A stretch of DNA of 51,823 bases from Alphaproteobacteria bacterium (lineage in GTDB: Bacteria > Pseudomonadota > Alphaproteobacteria > Ferrovibrionales > Ferrovibrionaceae), in assembly GCA_018336035.1 (NCBI GenBank), contig JAGXRD010000082.1:1-51823 (forward strand). Reading direction: 5' to 3'. Shown in pieces: positions 24,066-32,393 of this stretch. The stretch's first letter is position 1. Each line of letters starts with the position of its first letter. The position numbers and the translations under genes were made by a program. The notes under the pieces were generated by a model, which was given only the letters and a program-made list of their open reading frames with translations, made no database searches and was not told where the DNA came from.

Positions 24066-24254
24066 ATGCAGGCCAAGACTTCCGCTCCCGAAACCATCAC
24101 CGTCGACAGCCCGGTCGTGGCCTGCGACGGCGGCGGCGGTGCGCTGGGCCATCCGCGCGTCTATCTCAACATGGGCGACAAGACCGAGATCGACTGCCCC
24201 TATTGCGGCCGCGCTTATGTGCTGAAGGCCGGCGCGCACGGCCACGGTCACTGA
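24066..24254 (+). CDS. CHCC-type zinc-finger protein (NDUFS6-like)
   Basis: This 62-residue protein has the zinc-finger CHCC fold. [18 protein letters not shown] supplies the Cys and His, and [12 protein letters not shown] supplies the CxxC pair, followed by a His-rich tail GHGH. The family includes the mitochondrial complex I subunit NDUFS6 and a bacterial homologue that binds zinc in alphaproteobacteria. The ATG 24066 has GGAGA five bases upstream (24056-24060); a TTG at 24054 is less likely. It lies just upstream of a dispersed palindrome and polA, with no known tie to either. Confidence 0.86.
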   Translation: MQAKTSAPETITVDSPVVACDGGGGALGHPRVYLNMGDKTEIDCPYCGRAYVLKAGAHGHGH

Positions 24255-24265
24255 CCTATTTTATT

Positions 24266-24375
24266 CGTCATCCCCGCGGAAGCGGGGATCCAGACGCCGT
24301 CGATATCGCGCTCCTCCGGCACCAGTTACCCGCCGATAGACGGGATGGATCCCCGGCACAAGGCCGGGGATGACG
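24266..24375. repeat. Dispersed palindromic element, copy 1
   Basis: A 110-bp inverted-repeat element has ends CGTCATCCCCG and CGGGGATGACG and GATCC-bearing inner arms (GCGGGGATCC and GGATCCCCGG). It lies between the zinc-finger gene and polA. Two related elements occur at 27265-27337 and 27668-27744, so this is a genomic repeat family. Its function is unknown. Confidence 0.8.
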
Positions 24376-24397
24376 TTTCAGGAGAGTTTCCAAGCGC

Positions 24398-27256
24398 ATG
24401 GCATCCAAACACCGCCTCTATCTGGTCGATGGCTCGGGCTACATCTTCCGGGCCTATCACGCGCTCCCCCCCCTGACGCGCAAATCCGACGGCATGCCGA
24501 TTGGCGCCGTGTCGGGCTTCTGCAACATGCTGTCGAGCTTGCGCGACAAGGCCGAGCATGACCAGGCCGTGAGCCATATGGCGGTGATCTTCGATGCCGG
24601 CCGCGAGACGTTTCGCAGCGAGATCTATCCCGAATACAAGGCCAACCGCAGCGAGACGCCGGAAGACCTGATCCCGCAATTCGCGCCGATCCGCGAAGCG
24701 ACGCGGGCCTTTGGTTTGCCCAGCATCGAGAAGGACGGTTTCGAGGCCGACGACATCATTGCCACCTATGCCCGCATCGCCCACGACGCCGGGATGGAAG
24801 TCTGCATCGTGTCGTCGGACAAGGACCTGATGCAGCTGGTGCGCGACGGCGTCGGCATGATGGATCCGATGAAGGACCGCAATATCGGCCCGGCCGAAGT
24901 GCTGGAGAAATTCGGCGTCAGTCCCGACAAGGTGATCGACGTGCAGGCGCTGGCCGGCGACAGCACCGACAACGTGCCCGGCGTGCCCGGCATTGGCATC
25001 AAGACGGCAGCCGAGCTGATCAACACCTATGGCGACCTGGAAACGCTGCTGGCCCGCGCGGGCGAGATCAAGCAGCCCAAGCGCCGCGAGACACTGCTCA
25101 ACAATGCCGACAAGGCGCGCATTTCCTACCAGCTGGTCAAGCTGAAGGACGACGTGCCGATGGAACTCGGCCTCGACGACCTCAAGCTGTCGCCGGTGGA
25201 ATGGCCGAAGCTGTCGGCTTTCCTCAACGAGATGGAATTCCGCACGCTGACCAGCCGCATCGAAAACCGGCTGAAACTGCGCGGCACCGATATGAGCGGC
25301 GGCGCGCCCGGCGTGACGGCGCGACCCGAGACGATGTATAGCGCACCGGTCGCCTCGGCGCATAAGGCGACGACGCCGATTGCCTTCCCGGGCGAAGGCG
25401 GGCCCGAGCAGCCGGCTGTCAGTCGCGACCATTACGAACTGGTGCAGGATCTCGGCGCGCTGCAGCGCTGGATCGCGCGCGGCTTCGATGCCGGCGTGAT
25501 CGCCTTCGACACCGAGACCACCAATCTCTCGCCCACCATGGCCGAACTCGTCGGCTTCAGCCTGGCCGTGGCGCCGGGCGAGGCCTGCTATGTGCCGCTC
25601 GGCCATCGCAAGGCCGGCGGCGGGCTGGATTTCGGTGGCGAAGGCGAGATCAAACAGATTCCGCTGCAGCAGGCGCTCGATGCGCTGAAGCCGCTGCTGG
25701 CCGATCCCGGCGTGCTGAAGGTCGGGCAGAATATCAAGTACGACATGGCCGTGCTGCACGGTTACGGCGTCGAGATCGTGTCCTATGACGACACGATGCT
25801 GATGTCCTATACGCTGGATGCCGGCAAGCATGGCCATGGCATGGACGAGTTGTCCGAACGGCATCTGGGCCATACGCCGATCAGCTATGACGACGTGACC
25901 GGCACCGGCAAGGCGCGGCTGCCCTTTGCCGAAGTGGCACTGGACAAGGCGCGCGATTACGCCGCCGAAGACGCCGATGTGACCTTGCGGCTCTGGCATG
26001 TGCTGAAGCCGCGCCTGCTCGCCGAGAAGCAGGTCACGCTCTACGAGACCATCGAACGGCCGCTGCCCGAGGTGGTCTGCGCCATGGAATGCGCCGGGAT
26101 CAAGGTCGATCCGGCCGAACTCAACCGCCTGTCGGCCGATTTCGCGCAGCGTATGGAGACCTTCGAGAAGAAGGCGCATGAACTGGCGGAAGACAGCTTC
26201 AACATCGGCTCGCCCAAGCAGCTCGGCGAAATCCTGTTCGACAAGATGAAGCTGCCCGGCGGCAAGAAGGGCAAGACCGGGGCTTACTCGACTGGCGCCG
26301 AGGTGCTGGAGGAACTGGCCGCCGAAGGCCATGAGCTGCCGCGCGTGGTGCTGGACTGGCGCCAGCTGCAGAAGCTGAAATCGACCTACTCCGATGCGCT
26401 GGTTGCCTCGATCAATCCGCGCACCGGCCGCGTGCATACCTCCTTCGCGCTCTCGGCCACGAACACCGGGCGTTTCGCTTCCAGCGATCCCAACCTGCAG
26501 AATATCCCGGTGCGCACCGAGGAAGGCCGCAAGATCCGCAAGGCCTTCGTTGCCGATAAGGGCCACAAGATCATCTCGGCCGACTATTCGCAGATCGAGC
26601 TGCGCATCCTGGCGCATATCGCCGATATCGGCGCGCTGAAGGAAGCTTTCCTGAAGGGCATCGACATCCATGCGCTGACTGCCAGCCAGGTGTTCAACAC
26701 GCCGGTCGAAGGCATGGACCCGATGGTGCGCCGTGCCGCGAAAGCCATCAACTTCGGGATCATCTATGGCATGAGTGCCTTTGGTCTGGCCGCGCAGCTC
26801 GGCATCCCGCAGCGCGAGGCGCAGAGCTACATCCAGGCCTATTTCGAACGCTATCCCGGTATCCGCGACTATATGGACAGCACCAAACGCCAAGTGAAGG
26901 AACAGGGCTTCGTCACGACGCTCTATGGCCGGCGCGTGCATTTCCCCAATATCAATTCGAAGAACCCGGCCGAACGCGCCTTCCTCGAACGCGCCGCGAT
27001 CAACGCGCCGATTCAAGGGTCGGCCGCCGACATCATCAAACGCGCCATGGCGAAGCTGCCGGCGGCGATTGCCGCCAAAGGCCTGACCGCCCGCATGCTG
27101 CTGCAGGTGCATGACGAACTGGTCTTCGAGGCGAAGGAAGCGGAAGTCGAGACGCTGATCGCGGTGGCCAAGGATGTGATGCAGGCGGCGGCCACCCTCA
27201 CTGTGCCGCTGGTGGTCGAAGCCGGCGTGGGCGACAACTGGGAAGCGGCGCACTGA
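24398..27256 (+). CDS. polA: DNA polymerase I
   Basis: This 952-residue protein has all three PolA domains. Residues 1-290 form the 5'-3' exonuclease (YLVDGSGYIFRAYH, DAGRETFRSEIYPEYKANR, EADDIIATYA, SSDKDLMQLV). Residues 340-540 form the 3'-5' exonuclease; the DxE motif (FDTETT near 370-372) and NIKYD are present, so proofreading looks active, unlike some homologues. Residues 570-952 form the polymerase, with motif A SADYSQIELR near 728-737 and motif C HDEL near 905. The protein acts in Okazaki-fragment processing and repair. The ATG 24398 has AGGAGAG upstream with wide spacing. It lies between two dispersed palindromes. Confidence 0.98.
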   Translation: MASKHRLYLVDGSGYIFRAYHALPPLTRKSDGMPIGAVSGFCNMLSSLRDKAEHDQAVSHMAVIFDAGRETFRSEIYPEYKANRSETPEDLIPQFAPIREATRAFGLPSIEKDGFEADDIIATYARIAHDAGMEVCIVSSDKDLMQLVRDGVGMMDPMKDRNIGPAEVLEKFGVSPDKVIDVQALAGDSTDNVPGVPGIGIKTAAELINTYGDLETLLARAGEIKQPKRRETLLNNADKARISYQLVKLKDDVPMELGLDDLKLSPVEWPKLSAFLNEMEFRTLTSRIENRLKLRGTDMSGGAPGVTARPETMYSAPVASAHKATTPIAFPGEGGPEQPAVSRDHYELVQDLGALQRWIARGFDAGVIAFDTETTNLSPTMAELVGFSLAVAPGEACYVPLGHRKAGGGLDFGGEGEIKQIPLQQALDALKPLLADPGVLKVGQNIKYDMAVLHGYGVEIVSYDDTMLMSYTLDAGKHGHGMDELSERHLGHTPISYDDVTGTGKARLPFAEVALDKARDYAAEDADVTLRLWHVLKPRLLAEKQVTLYETIERPLPEVVCAMECAGIKVDPAELNRLSADFAQRMETFEKKAHELAEDSFNIGSPKQLGEILFDKMKLPGGKKGKTGAYSTGAEVLEELAAEGHELPRVVLDWRQLQKLKSTYSDALVASINPRTGRVHTSFALSATNTGRFASSDPNLQNIPVRTEEGRKIRKAFVADKGHKIISADYSQIELRILAHIADIGALKEAFLKGIDIHALTASQVFNTPVEGMDPMVRRAAKAINFGIIYGMSAFGLAAQLGIPQREAQSYIQAYFERYPGIRDYMDSTKRQVKEQGFVTTLYGRRVHFPNINSKNPAERAFLERAAINAPIQGSAADIIKRAMAKLPAAIAAKGLTARMLLQVHDELVFEAKEAEVETLIAVAKDVMQAAATLTVPLVVEAGVGDNWEAAH

Positions 27257-27264
27257 CAAGACTT

Positions 27265-27337
27265 CGTCGCCCTCGGACTTGATCCGAGGGCCTCAGGCAG
27301 GCGGCACGAGATCCTCGGGTCAAGCCCGAGGATGACG
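27265..27337. repeat. Dispersed palindromic element, copy 2
   Basis: Inverted element of 73 bp with CGTCGCCCTCGG and GATGACG ends and CCCGAGGATC / GATCCGAGGG arms. It lies between polA and the NIPSNAP gene and may end polA transcripts as a hairpin. It is related to copies 1 and 3. Confidence 0.7.
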
Positions 27338-27345
27338 GCTCTCAA

Positions 27346-27651
27346 TCACTCAAACACCGGGCGGAAGAAGCTGCGCTCGTAGCGGCGGAAGCATTTGGTC
27401 TTCTCGTAAAACGCCATCGCCGCCTGGCATTCGGCATCGGTGGCCGCCGCCTTGCGATACTGCTCATAGGCCGCGAGGCTCGGAAAGCTGAAGCTGGCCA
27501 GCGCAATGTCGCTCTCGCCTTCGCTGGGCATCAGATAGCCGTGATGCGTGCCGCCCAGCTTATTCACCAGCCGGATCCACATCCGGCCGTAGTCTTCGAA
27601 GTCTTTCAGCTTGTCGGCATCGACTTCGTAGCGCAGGAAACAGGTGATCAT
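27346..27651 (-). CDS. NIPSNAP family protein
   Basis: This 101-residue protein is a single ferredoxin-like alpha/beta domain. MITCFLRYEVDADKLKDFEDYGRMWIRLVNKLGG and the closing FYEKTKCFRRYERSFFRPVFE (shown only in part here) give the NIPSNAP pattern, with an aromatic and charged edge and a C-terminal RSFFRP. The family is widespread, with little known function; it often sits near catabolic genes. The ATG at 27651 is followed by an internal helix AAYEQYRKAAATDAECQAAM. It lies alone on the minus strand between dispersed palindromes. Confidence 0.86.
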   Translation of the reverse strand: MITCFLRYEVDADKLKDFEDYGRMWIRLVNKLGGTHHGYLMPSEGESDIALASFSFPSLAAYEQYRKAAATDAECQAAMAFYEKTKCFRRYERSFFRPVFE

Positions 27652-27667
27652 GGGGTTCCTCTCTGTT

Positions 27668-27744
27668 CGTCACCCCGGCCTTGAGCCGGGGTCCCATTTC
27701 GTTGCGACGAAAAAATGGGATGCCGGGTCAAGCCCGGCATGACG
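27668..27744. repeat. Dispersed palindromic element, copy 3
   Basis: A 77-bp inverted element with outer ends CGTCACCCCGGC and GCCCGGCATGACG and an inner TCCCAT/ATGGGA pair around TTTCGTTGCGACGAAA. It lies 16 bases upstream of the NIPSNAP gene start and next to the lipoprotein stop. It belongs to the same family as the elements at 24266 and 27265. Confidence 0.75.
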
Positions 27745-27756
27745 GTATGGGGTAAT

Positions 27757-28170
27757 TTACTGCGCCTTCACACAGCGCTGCACAATGGCGCCGCAGGGTT
27801 CCATGATCTCGCGGCCCATGGCGGTGCGGCCGCGGAACTCGACCTCGCGCACGCGGCCGTTCTGCAGCGCGAAGGTCGCCTCGCAATAGCGGAAATAGTC
27901 GTAGGAACTCTCAGCGCGGTTGGTGGGCGTATAGCCGACATCGGAAATCGTCGTCGCCGAGCGGCTGGTCTCGCGGAAATAGCTCCACAGGTCGATGCCA
28001 TTCTCGCGGTTCAGCGCGGTCGGCTCGCCGGCGCAGGCCTTCAGCTGGGCCTCGGTCATGCCGACCATCTCGGTGCGGGCGCGCTCGGCCACCTGTTCCA
28101 GCGGCGAGGCGCAGGCCCCCAGCAAAGGAAGGGCCAGCAGCAGGACGGGAAGCGCGAGGGTTTTGTGCAT
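27757..28170 (-). CDS. Small outer-membrane-type lipoprotein of unknown function
   Basis: This 137-residue protein starts with a lipoprotein signal peptide: a short charged start MHKT, a hydrophobic run, and lipobox LLGAC with the lipidated Cys at 19. The mature part begins ASPLEQVAERARTEMVGMTEAQLKACAGEP and ends CGAIVQRCVKAQ, a Cys-bearing protein of SmpA/OmlA-like size but of no clear family. The start ATG 28170 is preferred over 28215 because only the former yields a proper signal peptide. It would be anchored in a membrane facing the periplasm. Confidence 0.78.
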   Translation of the reverse strand: MHKTLALPVLLLALPLLGACASPLEQVAERARTEMVGMTEAQLKACAGEPTALNRENGIDLWSYFRETSRSATTISDVGYTPTNRAESSYDYFRYCEATFALQNGRVREVEFRGRTAMGREIMEPCGAIVQRCVKAQ

Positions 28171-28297
28171 TGCGCCAATCTGCCGCAACGCCCGGCCGCG
28201 GTCAAACCCTCCCATCGATCAGAGCCTTGCGCCGCTCGATATTGTCCCCTCGCCCGCTTTCCGATAAACCAGACACCAACCGAGAAAGGGACCCAGA

Positions 28298-29386
28298 ATG
28301 GCCGCGAATGTCACCGTCATGCCGGACAAGCTGCGCGCCGCCGTGCGCCATATCTGCCTGGCCGGCGGCAGCAACGAGCGCGAGGCCGCACTGGTCGCCG
28401 ACAACCTGGTGCTGGCGAATTTAAGCGGCCATGACAGCCACGGCGTGGGCATGCTGCCGCAATACATTCTCGCCGCGGTGGAAAAGCGCCTGGTGGTGAA
28501 CCAGTCGGTGCGCGTGACCGGAGATGCCGGCGCGATCCTCAATCTCGATGGCGGCATGGGCTATGGCCAGGTGATCGGCCATGAGGCGATGGAACTGGGC
28601 ATCCGCCGCGCCAGGGAGACCGGCGCCTGTATCGTCAGCCTGCGCGACAGCCACCATATCGGCCGTATCGGCCATTGGGGCGAGCAATGCGCCGCCGCCG
28701 GCCTGGTCTCCATGCATTACGTCAATGTCGTCGGCCGCCCGGCGTTGGTGGCGCCCTATGGCGGTTCGGACGCCCGCTTCGCCACCAATCCCTATTGCTG
28801 CGCGATTCCGGCCACCGAGCCCGGCGGCGAGCCCATCGTGCTCGACATGGCGACCAGCATGATCGCCATGGGCAAGGTGCGCGTTGCCATGAACAAGGGC
28901 GAAGAGGTGCCGCCCGGCACGCTGATCGATGCGAAGGGCGCGCCCACCAACGACCCCAAGACCATGTTCAATCCGCCGATCGGCGCCATCCTCGCCTTCG
29001 GCGAACACAAGGGTTATGGCCTCGCCGTGATCGCCGAGCTGCTGGCCGGCGCCTTCACCGGCGGCGCCACCATGAAGCCCGGCGCCTGGGCGAAGAATAC
29101 GATCACCAACAACATGTTCTCGGTGATCGTCGATCCCGCCAGACTCGGCGGCGCCGAGAGCTGGCAGCGCGAGACCGCCGCCTTCGTCGAGTTCGTGAAG
29201 GCGTCACCGAAGGCACCGGGCTCCGATGGCGTGCAGGTCGCCGGCGAACCGGAGCGGCGCACCCGCATCAAACGCAATCATGACGGCATCCCGGTGGATG
29301 CCACCACCTGGAGCGAGATCGTCGCCACGGGTGAATTGGTCGGCGTCAGCGCCAGCCAGACCAACGCCGCAGCAGGACTCAACTGA
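28298..29386 (+). CDS. LDH2-family (malate/L-lactate-type) NAD(P)-dependent oxidoreductase
   Basis: This 362-residue protein has the LDH2/MDH2 pattern. ANLSGHDSHGVGMLPQYI near residue 45 holds the catalytic His region. DSHHIGRIGHWGEQCAAAGL near 115 and PYGGSDARFATNPYCCAIPA near 153 bind the cofactor. FGEHKGYGLAVIAELLAG near 235 supplies the substrate-binding Lys. These are cytoplasmic oxidoreductases of 2-hydroxyacids or opine-like substrates. It overlaps the hydratase by one base and forms a three-gene catabolic run. The particular substrate cannot be inferred. A GAGAAAGGGACCC stretch serves as ribosome site. Confidence 0.9.
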   Translation: MAANVTVMPDKLRAAVRHICLAGGSNEREAALVADNLVLANLSGHDSHGVGMLPQYILAAVEKRLVVNQSVRVTGDAGAILNLDGGMGYGQVIGHEAMELGIRRARETGACIVSLRDSHHIGRIGHWGEQCAAAGLVSMHYVNVVGRPALVAPYGGSDARFATNPYCCAIPATEPGGEPIVLDMATSMIAMGKVRVAMNKGEEVPPGTLIDAKGAPTNDPKTMFNPPIGAILAFGEHKGYGLAVIAELLAGAFTGGATMKPGAWAKNTITNNMFSVIVDPARLGGAESWQRETAAFVEFVKASPKAPGSDGVQVAGEPERRTRIKRNHDGIPVDATTWSEIVATGELVGVSASQTNAAAGLN

Positions 29387-30183
29387 TGAACACTTCCGCG
29401 CCCAATCAGACTATTCTGGCCGAAGCCGCCGACCGCCTGCGCCAGGCCTACGACTCCGGCATCGCCTGCGCGCCCGTGCGCGAGCTGCTCTCCAGCGACA
29501 TGAAAGCCGCCTATGCCGTGCAGGCACTCAACCGCGACCACTGGCTCAAAAACGGCCGTCGCGCCGTCGGCTACAAGATCGCGCTCAGCAACCGTGCGGC
29601 ACAGAAGGCGATGAACCTCACCGAACCGGCCTATGGCATCCTCTATGCCGACATGCTGATGGGCGACGGCGACGAAGTGGCCACCGGCCGCGTCATGCAG
29701 CCGCGCGTCGAGGGTGAAGTGGCCATCGTGCTGGATCGCGACCTCGACATGGAACAGCCCACATTGGCCGATGTGATTCGCGCCGTGGGTTACTGCCTGC
29801 CCGCCATCGAGGTGGTCGGCGGGCGGATCGCCAACCTGGATGCCAAGCCGGTGGATCTCGTCGCCGACAATGCCAATGGCGGCGCTTTCGTGCTGGGCGC
29901 GCCGGCACGCCGACTCGATGGCCTCGACCTGCGCCGCATGGCCATGAGCATGACCAAGAACGGCAGTCCGGCGGCGAATGGCACCGGCGAAGCCGTCTAC
30001 GGCAGTCCGCTGCATGCGCTGGCCTGGCTGGCCGGCAAGCTGGTGACGGACGAGATGCCGCTGCATGCCGGCGACGTGATCATGACCGGCACGTATTTCG
30101 CGATGCAGGCCGCCGCTGCCGGCGACCAGTTCGAGATCACGGCCGAAGGGCTCGGCCGCTGCGCCGTCAGCTTCGCGGCATAA
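29386..30183 (+). CDS. 2-keto-4-pentenoate hydratase-like (FAH superfamily)
   Basis: This 265-residue protein of the MhpD/FAH superfamily has VGYKIALSNRAAQKAMNL near 63, PRVEGEVAIVLDRDLDM near 106 (a metal-binding glutamate motif), AIEVVGGRIANLDAK near 141, and NGGAFVLGAP near 165. These fit hydratases that add water to 2-oxopent-4-enoate in meta-cleavage pathways. The ATG at 29386 overlaps the LDH2 TGA, so translation is coupled. No ring-cleavage dioxygenase is in the window, so the true substrate is unproven. An oxaloacetate-decarboxylase-type role is possible. Confidence 0.85.
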   Translation: MNTSAPNQTILAEAADRLRQAYDSGIACAPVRELLSSDMKAAYAVQALNRDHWLKNGRRAVGYKIALSNRAAQKAMNLTEPAYGILYADMLMGDGDEVATGRVMQPRVEGEVAIVLDRDLDMEQPTLADVIRAVGYCLPAIEVVGGRIANLDAKPVDLVADNANGGAFVLGAPARRLDGLDLRRMAMSMTKNGSPAANGTGEAVYGSPLHALAWLAGKLVTDEMPLHAGDVIMTGTYFAMQAAAAGDQFEITAEGLGRCAVSFAA

Positions 30184-30198
30184 CGAGGACGACCAGCC

Positions 30199-31215
30199 AT
30201 GCGCGCGATCGAACTGCAAAGCTTTTCGGTCGACGCCTTGCGCATGGTGGAGCGCCCGGACCCGCAGCCCAAAGCCGGTGAAGTGCTGGTGCGGGTGAAG
30301 GCCTGTTCGCTGAATTTCCGCGACTGGCTGATGGCGCTCGGCCAGTATAATCCGAAACAGAAACTGCCACTGATCCCGGTCTCCGATGGCGCGGGCGAGG
30401 TGATTTCAGTCGGCGATGGCGTGCAGGGTTTCAAGCCCGGCGACCGCGTGCTGGGGCATTTCTTCCCGGCTTGGCTTGCCGGCGAGCCCAGCGTAGAAAA
30501 ATTCTCGGTCAGCATGGGCGGGCCGTTCGATGGCTGGCTCTGCGAACAGCGCACGTTTCCGGCTTCGGCGCTCTCACATATCCCCGCGCATCTCTCTTAC
30601 GAAGAGGCCGCCGCACTGCCCTGCGCGGCGCTGACGGCCTGGAGCGCCATTGTCACGCTCGGCAAGATTCAGCCCGGCGAATGCGTGCTGATCCAGGGCA
30701 CCGGCGGCGTGGCACTCTTCGCGCTGCAATTCGCTAAACTCGCCGGCGCCCAGGTGATCATGACCTCGTCCTCGGACGACAAACTCGCGCGCGTCAAGGC
30801 CATGGGCGCCGACCACCTGATCAACTACAAGACCGACGCCAACTGGGGCCAGTCGGCGCGCGCGCTGACCGGCGGGGCCGGACTGGACCACATCGTCGAA
30901 CTCGGCGGCGCCGGTACGCTGATGCAGTCGATCCGCGCCATCCGGCCCGGCGGCACGATCAGCATGATCGGCGTGCTGTCCGGCCCCGGCCATGATCTGA
31001 AGATTCCGCTGGTGGTGATGCAGCAGATCCGGCTGCAAGGTGTGACGGTCGGCGCCAAGGACGGACTGGATGCCATGCTGCGCGCGATGGCGCTGGCGAA
31101 ACTCAAGCCGGTGCTCGACGAGCGTTTCGACTTTTCAGAAACCGGCGTGCGTGCCGCATACCATCATATGGGCGGCGGCAGCCATTTTGGAAAGATTGTG
31201 CTGACAATCGACTGA
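30199..31215 (+). CDS. MDR-family NAD(P)H-dependent oxidoreductase (quinone-oxidoreductase-like)
   Basis: This 338-residue medium-chain dehydrogenase/reductase starts with a GroES-like domain and has a Rossmann domain with IQGTGGVALFALQFAKLAGAQ (near 172) followed by MGADHLINYKTDANWG. The zinc ligands of classical alcohol dehydrogenases are not evident (the usual GHE is replaced by DGAGEVI), so it is probably a zinc-independent quinone or enoyl reductase. It lies 15 bases downstream of the hydratase and is probably co-transcribed as the last gene of the catabolic trio. The physiological substrate is unknown. Confidence 0.88.
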   Translation: MRAIELQSFSVDALRMVERPDPQPKAGEVLVRVKACSLNFRDWLMALGQYNPKQKLPLIPVSDGAGEVISVGDGVQGFKPGDRVLGHFFPAWLAGEPSVEKFSVSMGGPFDGWLCEQRTFPASALSHIPAHLSYEEAAALPCAALTAWSAIVTLGKIQPGECVLIQGTGGVALFALQFAKLAGAQVIMTSSSDDKLARVKAMGADHLINYKTDANWGQSARALTGGAGLDHIVELGGAGTLMQSIRAIRPGGTISMIGVLSGPGHDLKIPLVVMQQIRLQGVTVGAKDGLDAMLRAMALAKLKPVLDERFDFSETGVRAAYHHMGGGSHFGKIVLTID

Positions 31216-31251
31216 TGACTTTAGTGTGGGCCTGCGTATAGTGCCGGCCCC

Positions 31252-31824
31252 ATGCAGCCCCGTGTCGCGCTCTACACCTTTGGAATCTTTGCCAAGCCAT
31301 CGGCCGATCCGGTGAATGACGGCTTCCATGCGCGCAACGATGCCAATCTCGCCGCCGCCGAGGCCAGCGCGGGCTTCATCGCGCGCTCCGGCTACGATGG
31401 CGATCCGGGTCCGGCGAGCTGGGGCGCGCATACCTATCCGCGCTTCTATACCGGCAGCGACATGCATTCGCCTTCGACGCTGTCGCTATGGACCGACCTG
31501 GAAGCGCCCTTCGCCTTCACCTATCACGGCCTGCATGCCGAGGCGCTGTCGCATGGCCGCGACTGGTTCGCCAAGCCGATCCAGCCCCCCACTCTACATA
31601 GGGCGGCCAAACCAGCCTGGCCGCCTTACGTTTTGTGGTGGGTGGCGGCCGATCACGTGCCGGACTGGCGCGAGGGCGTCGAACGGCTGGAGCATCTGCA
31701 CGATCACGGTGCGTCGGCGCAGGCCTTCGACTGGAAGACACCGTTCGATGCCGCTGGCGTGCCTTACAGCATCGACCGCGAGAGCGTCAGGCGGTATGCC
31801 AACCTGAATCAGCGGCGTGCCTAA
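31252..31824 (+). CDS. DUF3291 domain protein
   Basis: This 190-residue protein opens with VALYTFGIFAKPSADP, has FHARNDANLAAAEASAGFIARS near residue 25, TLSLWTDLEAPFAFTYHGLHAEALSHGRDWF near 77, and YVLWWVAADHVPDWREGVERLEHL near 124. These match DUF3291, a domain found in actinobacterial and proteobacterial proteins with no assigned function. The start ATG is unambiguous but has a weak ribosome site. It lies after the catabolic trio with a 36-base gap. Nothing else is known from the sequence. Confidence 0.85.
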   Translation: MQPRVALYTFGIFAKPSADPVNDGFHARNDANLAAAEASAGFIARSGYDGDPGPASWGAHTYPRFYTGSDMHSPSTLSLWTDLEAPFAFTYHGLHAEALSHGRDWFAKPIQPPTLHRAAKPAWPPYVLWWVAADHVPDWREGVERLEHLHDHGASAQAFDWKTPFDAAGVPYSIDRESVRRYANLNQRRA

Positions 31825-31898
31825 ACCTCCGTATAATTCCGCTGGACGGTCAAGCGGCGCATGGTAGCGTCAGCCGTCTAGCCCCGGAGTCTGTCGCC

Positions 31899-32393
31899 AT
31901 GTATCTGCTGATCCTGACCATCGTCCACACCGCCATCAGTCTGGTGGCGCTGGCGACCGGGCCCGCCGTCGTCGCCGACCTGCTGGGCAGCCGCGAACGC
32001 GAGGGCATGACCAAGCTGTTCCTCGCCATGGCTTTGCTGACCAGTGCGACCGGGTTCCTGTTTCCCTTCGCGCAACTGCTGCCCTCGCATGTGATCGGCG
32101 TCGTCGCGCTGCTGGTGCTGGCCGTCACCATCCCGGCGCGCTACCGCTATCAACTGCGCGGCGCCTGGCGCTGGATCTATGCCGGCGGCGCGGTGGCCAG
32201 CCTGTATCTGCTGGTCTTCGTGCTGATCGCGCAGCTCTTCACCAAGATCCCCGCGCTCACCGCCGCCGCGCCCACCCTGAGCGAGCCGCCCTTTGCGCTG
32301 ACGCAGGCGGCGGCCTTCGTGGTGTTTGCCGTGCTGGGGCTGCTGGCCGTGCGGCGCTTCCATCCCGCGCCGAGCGGTTCCCTCGCCGCTTAA
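31899..32393 (+). CDS. Small four-helix membrane protein of unknown function
   Basis: This 164-residue, strongly hydrophobic protein has four predicted transmembrane helices (about 3-25, 38-57, 64-82 and 98-120), plus a possible fifth near 135-155. It begins MYLLILTIVHTAISLVALATG. The ATG 31899 has GGAG at 31886-31889, nine bases away. A perfect TATAAT at 31832-31837 could be its -10 box but has no good -35. The stop overlaps the end of the convergent Amt-kinase gene by four bases. No function is evident. Confidence 0.78.
   Translation: MYLLILTIVHTAISLVALATGPAVVADLLGSREREGMTKLFLAMALLTSATGFLFPFAQLLPSHVIGVVALLVLAVTIPARYRYQLRGAWRWIYAGGAVASLYLLVFVLIAQLFTKIPALTAAAPTLSEPPFALTQAAAFVVFAVLGLLAVRRFHPAPSGSLAA

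Noticed and set aside
24326-27259. 977-codon open frame on the minus strand across polA
   Set aside because: It lies opposite an unmistakable polA and is rich in His, Arg, Gly and Gln, as expected from reading GC-rich codons backwards. No motif or ribosome site supports it.
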